A stretch of 39,204 bases of DNA from Candidatus Competibacteraceae bacterium (lineage in GTDB: Bacteria; Pseudomonadota; Gammaproteobacteria; Competibacterales; Competibacteraceae): contig RXIW01000028.1 in NCBI GenBank assembly GCA_003989065.1, forward strand, positions 1-39,204. The letters are read 5' to 3'. Each line of letters opens with the position of its first letter. Position 1 is the stretch's first letter. Both the position numbers and the translations under genes were made by a program. Below the pieces are notes generated by a model. It had not been told where the DNA came from. It saw only the letters and a list, made by a program, of their open reading frames with translations, and ran no database searches. This document shows, piece after piece, positions 16,569 to 24,388 of this stretch.

Positions 16569-18844
16569 CAGTTGGCCTCCGGATTCAGTGCAGGTGGGAG
16601 GGGGACCGAGGTCAAGTCGGCCAGGAAATTAGCCGCCCACCGATAGATATTGTTTTCCTCGACCTGCCGCCACATCCGCGCCATTCGTTCCTGCCGCTCC
16701 TCGGGCGGCATCTCCAGCGCGCGTCGAATTGCCTCGGCGAACTGCTCGGTGTCATAGGGATTGATGATCAGGGCGTCGGCCAGCTCGCGGGCCGCGCCAG
16801 CGAACTCGGATAGGATCAGGACGCCGTCGAGTTGCGGCTTGGCGGCGATATATTCCTTGGCCACCAGGTTCATGCCATCGTGCAGCGAACTGACGATGCC
16901 GACCTCGGCCATGCACAGGAAGGCGTAGACCGTGTTGCTGTCGTGGTGACCGATCAAAAAATGGATCGGTTGCCAGCCGTCGCTGCGGAAGCGCCAGTTG
17001 ATCTGGTCGGCCAGCGCTTCCAGCTCGTTGATGTAGCTGCGGTAGCGGGGGATGTGGGTGCGACTGGGCGCGCCGAGCTGCACGAAAGTGAAGCGTTCCC
17101 GGTAGTGCGGATAGCGCTCGAAGAAGCGGCCAATGGCGCGGAACCGTTCGGCCAACCCCTTGGTGTAGTCGATGCGGTCGACCCCCACGGCGATGCGCTG
17201 CCCATCCAGTTTGTGGCGCTCGCGCAGCAGGTCGATCTGCTGTTCCAGCGCCGGGCTGTTTGGCGCATGGCGCTCGGCCCAGGTCTCGACGCTGATGGGG
17301 AAGGGCCGGACCCGAGCTGTGTGTCCTTGCAGTTCGGCGGTGAAATGATCCCAGTCGAGACGCGCTTCGACCATGCGATCGACGGTATCGAGAAAATTGT
17401 TGCAATGCTGCTGGAGGTGAAAGCCGATCAGATCGGCGCCCAGCATGCCCCGCAACAGCTCCGGTGCCCAGGGGCAGATGCGGAACGCCTCCGGGTTGGG
17501 CCAGGGAATATGCCAGAAGATGCCGATCTTCAGTTCCGGTCGGGCTTCCTTCAGGAAGCGCGGCGCCAGCGCTAGCTGATAGTCCTGCACCAGCACCACT
17601 GCCGGTCCGTTGCCGACTTCTTCGAGCGCAGCGTCGGCGAAACGGCGGTTGGCGCGCACGTAGTGCTCCCAGTCATCGGCTCGAAAGATCGGCCGTTCGT
17701 GCGCCAGGTGGCAAAGCGGCCACAGACCTTCGTTGGCGAAACCGTAGTAATAGCCCTGTTCTTCTTCCCGGCTCAACCAGACTCGTCGCAGGCTGTAGGT
17801 CGGTTCGTCCGGCGGAACCGCCAGGCGGCCATGGGTGTCGGCAGTCTGGCGATCGGCCTCGCCGGAGCCATGGGCGACCCAGACGCCGCCGCAGGCTTGC
17901 AGGACCGGGTCGAGCGCGGTGACCAGCCCGCCAGCGGGCTTGATCAGATAGGGTTTGCCGTCGCGCAACTCGTGCAGATAGGGCTCGCGATTGCTGACCA
18001 CCAGTAGCTGGCCACCCTGCAGGCAGTCCACCACGTGGGCGCGTAGCCGGTCGCGGGTCCAGACGTTGCCGGCGCGCACCACGGCCCGGGCCTGCGCCTG
18101 ATGGGCCGAGCGTGCCGCGCGAAACGAGGCGGCCAGTCGATCGCTTTCGCTGGCCAGGCGGGCGACCGGCAATTCGATGGGCGGCGCATCGACGGCGTCG
18201 CCGGTGCGCAGTTGTCGCATCCATTCCGCCAGCCGATTGAGTGGGCGGTCGTAGACGGCCCAGATGCCGGCGACGATCAGGATCAACAACAACAGGATGA
18301 CCAGGGCCAGCCAAAAACCGACTTGAAAGAGGCGGCTGGTGGCGCGCTGTTCCAGGAACGACAGATCGTGCACCACGACCAGGATGCCTTCCGGCTGGCC
18401 CTGCGGGGCGCGGATCAGGGACGCCAGGATATGGTAGCGGGTATCGCCGACTGGCAGGATGACGATGATGTCCTTGGCATCTTCGAGGGCCTGCAGCGCA
18501 ATGGCGCGCAAGCTGTCGGCGAAGTCGGTCACGCCTTTGCCGGCGGAGATCAGTCGGCCATCGGGTCGGTACAGGGCTAGGCCAGTCAGACGCTGATAGC
18601 CCTCCAGGGCCGAGCCCAGTGCCGCGGCGGCTTCCTTGTCCGGGAGTTGTAGCGCGGTTTGCACCGAGTGCGCCATCTGATGGGCGATGACGTAGGAGCG
18701 CCGGTCCATTTCTTCCAGATCGGCTAGATGTTCCCGCTCGCTTTGAATCCAGGCCAGAGCGCCGATCAGTAATCCGATCAGTGCGGCGATCAGTAGCCCC
18801 ATCCGCAGCGAATAGGGTAGGCGATGCAGTGATTTTGACAACAT
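16568..18844 (-). CDS. otsA: Trehalose-6-phosphate synthase with N-terminal two-TM sensor/HAMP-like module
   Basis: A 758-residue protein. The C-terminal ~480 residues (from about 278) are a GT20 trehalose-6-phosphate synthase joining UDP-glucose and glucose-6-phosphate; the '[13 protein letters not shown]' loop at 301-313, '[12 protein letters not shown]' and '[13 protein letters not shown]' are typical. The first 250 residues are not part of ordinary OtsA: TM1 at about 16-33, a ~140-residue extracytoplasmic region with a PAS/Cache-like '[15 protein letters not shown]' stretch, TM2 at about 175-198, then a HAMP-like helical segment from about 199 to 250. This is the layout of a sensor kinase or chemoreceptor input module, here tethering a sugar synthase to the inner membrane. 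ATG 18844 is preferred over a frame opening at 18889 because GGAGG lies eight bases upstream. Signal-gated trehalose synthesis under osmotic or envelope stress is an inference. Confidence 0.93.
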   Translation of the reverse strand: MLSKSLHRLPYSLRMGLLIAALIGLLIGALAWIQSEREHLADLEEMDRRSYVIAHQMAHSVQTALQLPDKEAAAALGSALEGYQRLTGLALYRPDGRLISAGKGVTDFADSLRAIALQALEDAKDIIVILPVGDTRYHILASLIRAPQGQPEGILVVVHDLSFLEQRATSRLFQVGFWLALVILLLLILIVAGIWAVYDRPLNRLAEWMRQLRTGDAVDAPPIELPVARLASESDRLAASFRAARSAHQAQARAVVRAGNVWTRDRLRAHVVDCLQGGQLLVVSNREPYLHELRDGKPYLIKPAGGLVTALDPVLQACGGVWVAHGSGEADRQTADTHGRLAVPPDEPTYSLRRVWLSREEEQGYYYGFANEGLWPLCHLAHERPIFRADDWEHYVRANRRFADAALEEVGNGPAVVLVQDYQLALAPRFLKEARPELKIGIFWHIPWPNPEAFRICPWAPELLRGMLGADLIGFHLQQHCNNFLDTVDRMVEARLDWDHFTAELQGHTARVRPFPISVETWAERHAPNSPALEQQIDLLRERHKLDGQRIAVGVDRIDYTKGLAERFRAIGRFFERYPHYRERFTFVQLGAPSRTHIPRYRSYINELEALADQINWRFRSDGWQPIHFLIGHHDSNTVYAFLCMAEVGIVSSLHDGMNLVAKEYIAAKPQLDGVLILSEFAGAARELADALIINPYDTEQFAEAIRRALEMPPEERQERMARMWRQVEENNIYRWAANFLADLTSVPLPPALNPEAN

Positions 18845-19613
18845 GACGAATGCCTCCGAGATGACTGCGCACGACTCGCCGGTCACCAATTCGACGCCGG
18901 ACGAATCGTGGTTGCACTACGCGCAGTGCGTAGCGGTCCTTCTCAAGGGGATGGGCGAACTCCTTGCGGGTCTCACTTCGCCCTCGATCACACCAGTCGC
19001 CTGTGCGCCCTTTCGAGTGGGCACTTCATTGAGCGATGGCGGACAACGGTGCTGAACAGGGCCCATCACGGGCCTGTGCCTGGGGTGTCTTTCCCCAAGC
19101 GGTGTTCAGCGCCGACCCGATGGTGGCAGCAGATCGGTAAAGCGCTCTGCTGCACTGGTCGAACGATACCGAGACCATCACGTTTTCAGCCCACGCCAAG
19201 AGGTGATCCAGGCCATCGCTGTGGCCCGCTGGTCCTGCGTGCCCGGTGGTGTGGCTGGGATGCTCGTTGGTATCGATGCGGGCAAGAGTTTGGCGTTAAA
19301 TTTGCTCAATACATGTCGCCCGCCCGATAGATTTTGCCAAACCATGGCGGGTTGGGCAAGCAAAGCACCGCGTGAAAGACCGTAGGATGGATACGATTGC
19401 GCCATCCGGCCGCGATTGATCGACACGGCCCAGCGCGGATTGAACCACAGGCCATCGCGAAGCGCCCTGCAGGACGCACATTGCACGGTTTGCTATAAAA
19501 CAATGTTTCTTGCTGATTTTCGGGATCTGAAAGAGCTAGCCGTCGGATAAATCAGTATTTCGGCGATCAATGCTGCAATGCAACTATTTGTTTATACAAC
19601 AAAATGTTGTTTT
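18845..19613. other. Long intergenic region upstream of otsA, no supported gene
   Basis: About 770 bp with no credible gene: short open frames on both strands lack ribosome sites and recognisable domains. It should contain the otsA promoter on the minus strand, but I cannot place one with confidence. A CTACGC/GCGTAG hairpin (18917-18933, loop GCAGT) overlaps a competing GCACT/AGTGC pairing, and GGGCC/GGCCC inverted pairs occur around 19058-19073. Composition is GC-rich until about 19490, then turns AT-rich. Confidence 0.5.
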
Positions 19614-19643
19614 TTGCCGAAAAACAACGAAAAGTAGTATGAT
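19614..19643 (+). promoter_or_regulatory. Candidate promoter of a small RNA
   Basis: A TTGCCG (-35, 19614-19619) and TATGAT (-10, 19638-19643) are separated by 18 bp, in an AT-rich stretch. Transcription would start near 19650. The match is moderate at -35 and good at -10. Confidence 0.4.
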
Positions 19644-19649
19644 TACTCT

Positions 19650-19758
19650 AAATTTTTTGGTAGGATATTGATCGTGTAGCGGACATTTGTTTCTCCTCAG
19701 TTTGCTACACATCCTCCTTTGGTGGTTTTTGGCCGGACATCCTTGTCCGGCCTTTTTT
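19650..19758 (+). ncRNA. Candidate small RNA with anti-Shine-Dalgarno-like segments
   Basis: A predicted transcript of about 109 nt ends in a textbook terminator and contains no reading frame of note. Its 5' half forms a stem GTGTAGC (19674-19680) with GCTACAC (19704-19710), extended by GAT/ATC across a bulged C. The loop holds TTTCTCCTCAG, and a second C-rich segment CATCCTCCTTTGG lies just before the terminator. Both C-rich stretches are complementary to Shine-Dalgarno sequences, the hallmark of several bacterial trans-acting small RNAs that block translation initiation. No coding gene lies upstream on this strand, so the terminator otherwise has no owner. Existence and function are inferences from structure; no family match was made. 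Confidence 0.45.
19731..19758 (+). terminator. Strong intrinsic terminator of the candidate small RNA
   Basis: GGCCGGACA, loop TCCT, TGTCCGGCC makes a perfect 9-bp stem, followed by six T residues. The T-tract is on the plus strand, so it ends a plus-strand transcript with no annotated gene in front of it. The next plus-strand gene begins about 1.4 kb later. Confidence 0.9.
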
Positions 19759-19818
19759 GTTTCTACAGCTGGCCTAACCTGGCCGTACCGATGCATCCGC
19801 AGCGCTGCCGATAGGACG

Positions 19819-19843
19819 AAAAAACCCTGCAAGCGCAGGGTTT
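19819..19843 (-). terminator. Intrinsic terminator of the Bax-inhibitor gene
   Basis: On the minus strand AAACCCTGC, loop GCTT, GCAGGGTTT runs directly into six T residues. It lies 20 bp after the stop codon of the minus-strand membrane protein gene. Confidence 0.9.
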
Positions 19844-19862
19844 CATGGGCCGATCGTCGCGA

Positions 19863-20549
19863 TCAATCGTCGCTGGAGAAGACGCCCAGAATCTGCAGCA
19901 GGTTGACGAACAGATTGAAGAGCGTGATGTACAGGGTGACGGTCGCCATGATGTAGTTGGTTTCACCACCATGGATGATATCGCTGGTCTGCCACAGGAT
20001 CATGCCCGACATCAGCAGGATCACCATGGCCGACACCGCCAGCGACAAGGTCGGCAGATCGAACAGGACGGCGCCGAGGCTGGCCAGGAAAGCCACCAGC
20101 ATCCCGACCATCAGGAACGCGCCCATGAAACTGAAATCCTTGCGGCTGACCACGGCGTAACCGGATAGCGCCAGGAAGATGATGCCCGTGCCAGCCAGCG
20201 CGGTCATCACCAGCTGCGGACCGTTCGGCAATGCCAGATACGCATTTAGAATGGGGCCCAGCGTGTAGCCGAGGAAACCAGTCAGGGCGAATACTGCCGC
20301 CAAACCCCAAGCGCTGTTGCGCAACCGGGTCACCACGAACAGCAAGCCAAAGTAACCCGCCAGCGTGACCAGCCAATGAAGTGGCGGGGCCTGGGTGACG
20401 ACGGCGATGGTGGCGGTGAACGCGCTGAACAACAGCGTCAGCGACAGCAGCAGATAGGTGTTGCGCAAGACTTTGTTGGCTGCTGGCGCCTTGTCCAGCG
20501 TCAGGGTGACCGGCGCTTTGCTCAACAGATCGTCTCTTTGCATCATCAT
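19863..20549 (-). CDS. yccA: Bax inhibitor-1 / YccA family membrane protein
   Basis: A 228-residue integral membrane protein with about seven hydrophobic segments, typical of the Bax inhibitor-1 (TMBIM) family. In E. coli YccA modulates the membrane protease FtsH, and YbhL/YetJ relatives are pH-sensitive calcium leak channels. The family's C-terminal pattern is present as 'WQTSDIIHGGETNYIMATVT' and 'LYITLFNLFVNLLQILG', where the Asp pair region sets the channel gate. ATG 20549 is chosen because GAGGAGG (core GGAGG 20558-20562) is eight bases upstream; a TTG six bases further out is unlikely. The gene is monocistronic with its own terminator. YccA versus YbhL cannot be resolved firmly. Confidence 0.9.
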   Translation of the reverse strand: MMMQRDDLLSKAPVTLTLDKAPAANKVLRNTYLLLSLTLLFSAFTATIAVVTQAPPLHWLVTLAGYFGLLFVVTRLRNSAWGLAAVFALTGFLGYTLGPILNAYLALPNGPQLVMTALAGTGIIFLALSGYAVVSRKDFSFMGAFLMVGMLVAFLASLGAVLFDLPTLSLAVSAMVILLMSGMILWQTSDIIHGGETNYIMATVTLYITLFNLFVNLLQILGVFSSDD

Positions 20550-20562
20550 CGACAAAACCTCC

Positions 20563-21181
20563 TCGGGATCTCGGAATTGGAACTACAGAATATTGACCGT
20601 GCGCGGGCGAAAAGGGTTCGTACAAACGGCCATACCCCAGCGTTTTACCATGATCCGCGCGAATTCGGCTAATTCCGCCCAGTGCTCGGGATCGGGAGTT
20701 GCGGCGCTTTCGGCTAGGCCGATGTAGTGGGGTGCGCCTACCGGCAGGGAAAAGGCGTCCGGCGAATGCCTGGCTATGGGACAGAAGAATCAGGGGAAAA
20801 CATCGAGTGAAATCAAGGTGCGGAAAGCGCCCGCTGGTCAGGCTGCATCGCAGGGGAACCCATTGCGGCTGCGTGGTTTAAGTTCTACAATCGTATCAAT
20901 AAGTAACATATTACAGGAATGGGCTTGTCTGTTTTATACCCTGATCCAGGAGCATTTCGTGAACGAACCTGACCTTTGCCCACTGCCCATGTCGATCGTC
21001 TGGATCGGCCTACGGCCAATCGCTGGCAATGCCAGTGATTGGAGGGTAGAGCGGGATTGAACTCCGCTGGTTTGCGGTTCTGCCACTGCTTTTCGCACGT
21101 GGGTCAGGGCCGCCATCGCTTTCCCGAGCTACCGTCGATGCCGGGAGAGCGCCCTATAACGAAAACACAACGAATACAACT
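20563..21181. other. Intergenic region between yccA and the first HD-GYP gene
   Basis: About 620 bp without a supported gene. A minus-strand frame is open from 20789 to a TAG at 20585-20583 (68 codons, no ATG until the middle) and reads somewhat protein-like ('PDPEHWAELAEFARIM'); it may be a relic but I recognise no family. Around 20880-20950 the sequence is AT-rich and could hold the promoter of the downstream gene. A strong hairpin at 21016-21042 is listed separately. Confidence 0.45.
21016..21042. repeat. 12-bp stem hairpin in the HD-GYP leader
   Basis: CCAATCGCTGGC, loop AAT, GCCAGTGATTGG: all 12 pairs form, one of them a G-U wobble. No T-run follows, so it is not a standard terminator. 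It lies about 140 bp upstream of the first HD-GYP start and may be a leader structure or a protein-binding inverted repeat. Confidence 0.5.
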
Positions 21182-22498
21182 ATGAACTTCACCATCGATC
21201 TTGGCCAAGCGGTGCAGGCGCTAACCGATATGCTCGATCTGGTGGGCGTGGAGCACGCGTGCCACGGTAAACGGGTCGGCCTGATGGCGCTCAGCTGTGG
21301 CCGGGCTTTGGGCATGGAAGAACCGGAATTGGGAGATTTGTTCCACGCCGGCCTGTTGCACGATTGTGGGGTCTCGTCGACGCAAACGCACCACTACCTA
21401 GTCACGGAACTGGACTGGAAAGACGCCGATGAACATTGCGTCACCGGCAGTGGGCTACTCAGCCGCTTCGTGCCTCTGGCGCATCTGGCCCCCGTCATCC
21501 GCTATCACCATACCCACTGGGACGCCTTGACGACGCTGGATCTGCCCGAACCGGTCGCTCGCTGGGCCAACCTGATCTATCTGGTGGACCGGGCCGATGC
21601 GTTGATGGCGCCCTTTTACGAGCGGCCGGATTTTTTGTTGGCCCGCTATAGCGTCCGCAAGCAGATCAACGCCTTGCGCGCCACCTTTTTTGATCCAGAG
21701 CTGGTGGATCTGTTCATGGATCTATCCAATAGCGAGGCGTTTTGGCTGGCCCTGGAAACGCGTCACCTGATCCGATTCATGTGGGAACGGGCCGAGATCG
21801 GCCGGCTCATTCCCGTCAGTTTCATGGACCTCAAGCAACTGGCGCTGATTTTTGCTCAGATCGTCGACGCCAAGAGCCCTTACACCATGGAGCATTCCCT
21901 GGCCACGGCGCGATTGGCGCGCTTCTTGGCCGAACGGGCAGGTCTGCCACCTGAAACCTGCGAAAAGATCGAAGTGGCGGGGCTGTTGCACGATCTGGGC
22001 AAGCTGCAGGTTCCGGATGAGATTCTGGAGAAACCTGGCTCCCTCACCGGCGAAGAACGGGCGATCATCCAGCGCCATAGCTTCGAAACTTACCAGATTC
22101 TGCGCGGTATCCAGGGTTTGGAGGACATCACGCTCTGGGCAGCTTCCCACCACGAAACCCTGGACGGGCAGGGCTATCCCTTCCATCGCAGTGGCGCAGA
22201 GTTGACCCTAGAGATGCGGATCATCGCGGTGGCCGATGTGTTCCAAGCCATGGCCCAACGGCGACCTTATCGCAACTCTTTGCCACCACAGCAGATCTTG
22301 GATATCTTGCAAACTTTCGTGCAACATCGCCGGTTGGATGAGGCTGTAGTGAGCCTGGTAGCGGGACATCTGAACCGATGCTGGCGGTTGGCGACAGGCC
22401 AGAAGGCCAACGATGCCAATGAGAATTCGCGACGCCGACTGGTGCAGTCGGCTCGTTCGATGGGTGAGGGAAACCGACTACACAACACTAAGGCATGA
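21182..22498 (+). CDS. Tandem HD / HD-GYP domain protein (putative c-di-GMP phosphodiesterase), copy 1
   Basis: A 438-residue soluble protein. The N-terminal HD-like domain (about 1-190) has H60-D61 in 'AGLLHDCGVSS' and a 'RYHHTHWD' pair but no GYP motif. The C-terminal HD-GYP domain (about 215-400) has H270-D271 in 'LLHDLGKLQVP', H323-H324-E-T-L-D-G-Q-G331-Y-P333, and 'RIIAVADVFQAMAQRRPYR'. An intact GYP indicates likely hydrolysis of cyclic di-GMP to pGpG or GMP. There is no receiver, PAS or membrane domain, so the degenerate N-terminal HD may be the regulatory part. A close paralog follows 625 bp downstream with the same domain order, so this is a local duplication. The last ~35 residues are not shared and are poorly conserved in character. 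Confidence 0.88.
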   Translation: MNFTIDLGQAVQALTDMLDLVGVEHACHGKRVGLMALSCGRALGMEEPELGDLFHAGLLHDCGVSSTQTHHYLVTELDWKDADEHCVTGSGLLSRFVPLAHLAPVIRYHHTHWDALTTLDLPEPVARWANLIYLVDRADALMAPFYERPDFLLARYSVRKQINALRATFFDPELVDLFMDLSNSEAFWLALETRHLIRFMWERAEIGRLIPVSFMDLKQLALIFAQIVDAKSPYTMEHSLATARLARFLAERAGLPPETCEKIEVAGLLHDLGKLQVPDEILEKPGSLTGEERAIIQRHSFETYQILRGIQGLEDITLWAASHHETLDGQGYPFHRSGAELTLEMRIIAVADVFQAMAQRRPYRNSLPPQQILDILQTFVQHRRLDEAVVSLVAGHLNRCWRLATGQKANDANENSRRRLVQSARSMGEGNRLHNTKA

Positions 22499-22505
22499 TA
22501 TCTGA

Positions 22506-22883
22506 GAGGGCAAGGAAGCCTATTGCATCTACCTGGTATGGGGACAATCGTGCAAGGGTATTCGCCACTTCGACTGTATCGGGTTTATCAGCTACTGCCT
22601 ATCGAAAGCGACCGGTAACCCGGCTATCCAGTGCGAAATTTTCCAGTGGTGTACGCCTGGCTTACCCATGATGGGCTCGAAGGTTTACCCTCTCAGCGTG
22701 AACAAGCCCGACACATTGATGGATGGCGATATCCTGGTGCAAGCCGACCATCACATTGCCTGGGTCGCGGCAAACGGTACCATCATCCAGGCGGCGGACA
22801 CCCATTTGGGGGTGCACGCGAACAGCCGCTTCAGCCTTGCCAACCCAGGCAACTGGACCCATCTGGTGCGTTTGCCGCTTTGA
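22506..22883 (+). pseudogene. 5'-truncated NlpC/P60-like cysteine peptidase relic
   Basis: The frame after the in-frame TGA at 22503-22505 encodes about 125 residues with no plausible start codon before an ATG at 22668, far inside the homologous part. It reads 'KGIRHFDCIGFISYC', the D-C-x-G-F catalytic-cysteine motif of NlpC/P60-like peptidases, and later 'GDILVQADHHIAWV', where the H-I-A-W block matches the catalytic-histidine strand. The C-terminus 'NWTHLVRLPL' looks natural. The N-terminal third and start are missing, and the relic begins right after the first HD-GYP stop, so an upstream part was probably lost when the HD-GYP copies arose. A short product from 22668 would lack the catalytic Cys. 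Confidence 0.6.
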
Positions 22884-23122
22884 GCGCGGGAAACCCTCCG
22901 TTGCGTCGTTCCACCTCACCGGGTCATCCTTGCTCACCGGGCCATCTCTGAAGTAAGCCGCCAACCAACCGCGCGTCTCGAATCGTTGTACGTTACGGAA
23001 TCATCGCCGCTGGACCTTGCCGATCGCGTGGCGGTGAAAGCTGTAGAGCGGAAAGGACGACTTCGATCAAGTACAATGATCCAGTATGTCGATCGGTAGC
23101 CTTATGGGGATGGGGGAAACGG

Positions 23123-24370
23123 ATGAGTGTCACAATCGATCTCGGGCAGGTGATTCACGCTCTGTCGGATGCCCTTGATCTGGTGGGGGTGGACGAAGGC
23201 TTCCATGGTAAGCGGACCGGTGTGATGGCCCTGCAGTGCGGCCAGGCGTTGGGCATGGACGAGTCAGAGCTGGAAGACCTGTTTCATGCCGGCCTGTTGC
23301 ACGACTGCGGGGTATCGTCCACCCATGTCTATCGCTGCCTGCTGAACGAACTGGACTGGGTAGGGGCGGAATTTCACTGCATCGAGGGGAGCGAGCTGCT
23401 CGGGCAGTTTGCGCCGCTGGCTCACTTGGCACCCATCATCCGTTACCATCATACCCACTGGGATGATCTGGGTGAACTGGAGATCTCTCCGGTCACTGCC
23501 CGGCGGGCCAACCTGATCTACCTGGTGGATCGGGTGGATGCGCTGGCGGTGCCGCATTACGAGCGTGATCTGTTGATGGCCCGCCATACCATCCGCGACA
23601 CCATCTGGCAGTTGAGCGGCGCGTTTTTTGCGCCGGAGCTGGCGATGGCGTTCCTGGATCTGTCGGAGAAGGAAGCGTTCTGGCTGCATCTGGAGTCCCG
23701 CCACCTGATCCGGCTGATGCACGAGCGGAAACGGCGCAACCAACCTACGCCGATCCACTTTGCCGAACTTCGGCAGTTGGCCTTGATTTTCGCCCGTATC
23801 GTCGACGCCAAGAGTCCCTACACCATGGAGCATTCCCTGGGTACGGCGCGACTGGCGCGGTTTCTGGCCGAACAGGCCGGCTTGATGCCCGAAACCTGTG
23901 AAAAGATCGAAGTGGCGGGGCTGTTGCACGATTTGGGCAAGTTGCAGGTCCCGGATGAAATTCTGGAGAAGCCTGGCGCGCTCACCGGCAAGGAACGGTC
24001 GCTGATCCAGCGTCATAGTTTCGAGACCTACCAGATCCTGCGCGGCATCCAGGGTTTGGAGGACATCACGCTCTGGGCGGCGTGTCACCACGAGACCCTG
24101 GACGGGCAGGGCTATCCCTTCCGCCTCAGCGGGGCGGATTTGACCCTGGAAATGCGGATCATCGCGGTGGCCGATGTGTTCCAGGCGCTGGCCCAGCGCC
24201 GACCCTATCGTAATCCATTGTCGCCAGAAAAAATTCTGGAGATGCTGCGATCTTTCGTCCAGCAGAACCGCTTGGACGCAAGCGTCGTGGGATGGGTAGA
24301 GCGGCATTTGCAGGCCAGTTGGCAAGCCGCGGTTGGTGATGAGGAAACCCCGGATTCGTCGCTTGCCTGA
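23123..24370 (+). CDS. Tandem HD / HD-GYP domain protein (putative c-di-GMP phosphodiesterase), copy 2
   Basis: A 415-residue paralog of the preceding HD-GYP protein with identical layout: degenerate N-terminal HD with H60-D61, and a C-terminal HD-GYP with H269-D270, H322-H323-E-T-L-D-G-Q-G330-Y-P332. Long blocks are identical between copies, e.g. 'RHSFETYQILRGIQGLEDI'. GGGGG lies six bases before the ATG. The two copies diverge most in the segment joining the two HD domains and in the C-terminal tail, so they may answer different signals. The topoisomerase-helicase gene starts 18 bp after the stop, and co-transcription is possible. Confidence 0.88.
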   Translation: MSVTIDLGQVIHALSDALDLVGVDEGFHGKRTGVMALQCGQALGMDESELEDLFHAGLLHDCGVSSTHVYRCLLNELDWVGAEFHCIEGSELLGQFAPLAHLAPIIRYHHTHWDDLGELEISPVTARRANLIYLVDRVDALAVPHYERDLLMARHTIRDTIWQLSGAFFAPELAMAFLDLSEKEAFWLHLESRHLIRLMHERKRRNQPTPIHFAELRQLALIFARIVDAKSPYTMEHSLGTARLARFLAEQAGLMPETCEKIEVAGLLHDLGKLQVPDEILEKPGALTGKERSLIQRHSFETYQILRGIQGLEDITLWAACHHETLDGQGYPFRLSGADLTLEMRIIAVADVFQALAQRRPYRNPLSPEKILEMLRSFVQQNRLDASVVGWVERHLQASWQAAVGDEETPDSSLA

Positions 24371-24388
24371 TCGCTACGAGCAGGGCCG

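Noticed and set aside
19203-19385. A short plus-strand frame with 'MLVGIDAGKS', recalling the N-terminus of IS110 transposases
   Set aside because: Only about nine residues match, the rest does not continue as a transposase, and there is no ribosome site.
20583-20789. A protein-like 68-codon minus-strand frame upstream of yccA
   Set aside because: It has no start codon near its 5' end and matches no family I know; noted only within the intergenic description.
21000-21120. A possible tRNA, suggested by a GGGATTGAACTCC-like stretch
   Set aside because: The arms do not fold into a cloverleaf and no acceptor stem pairs.
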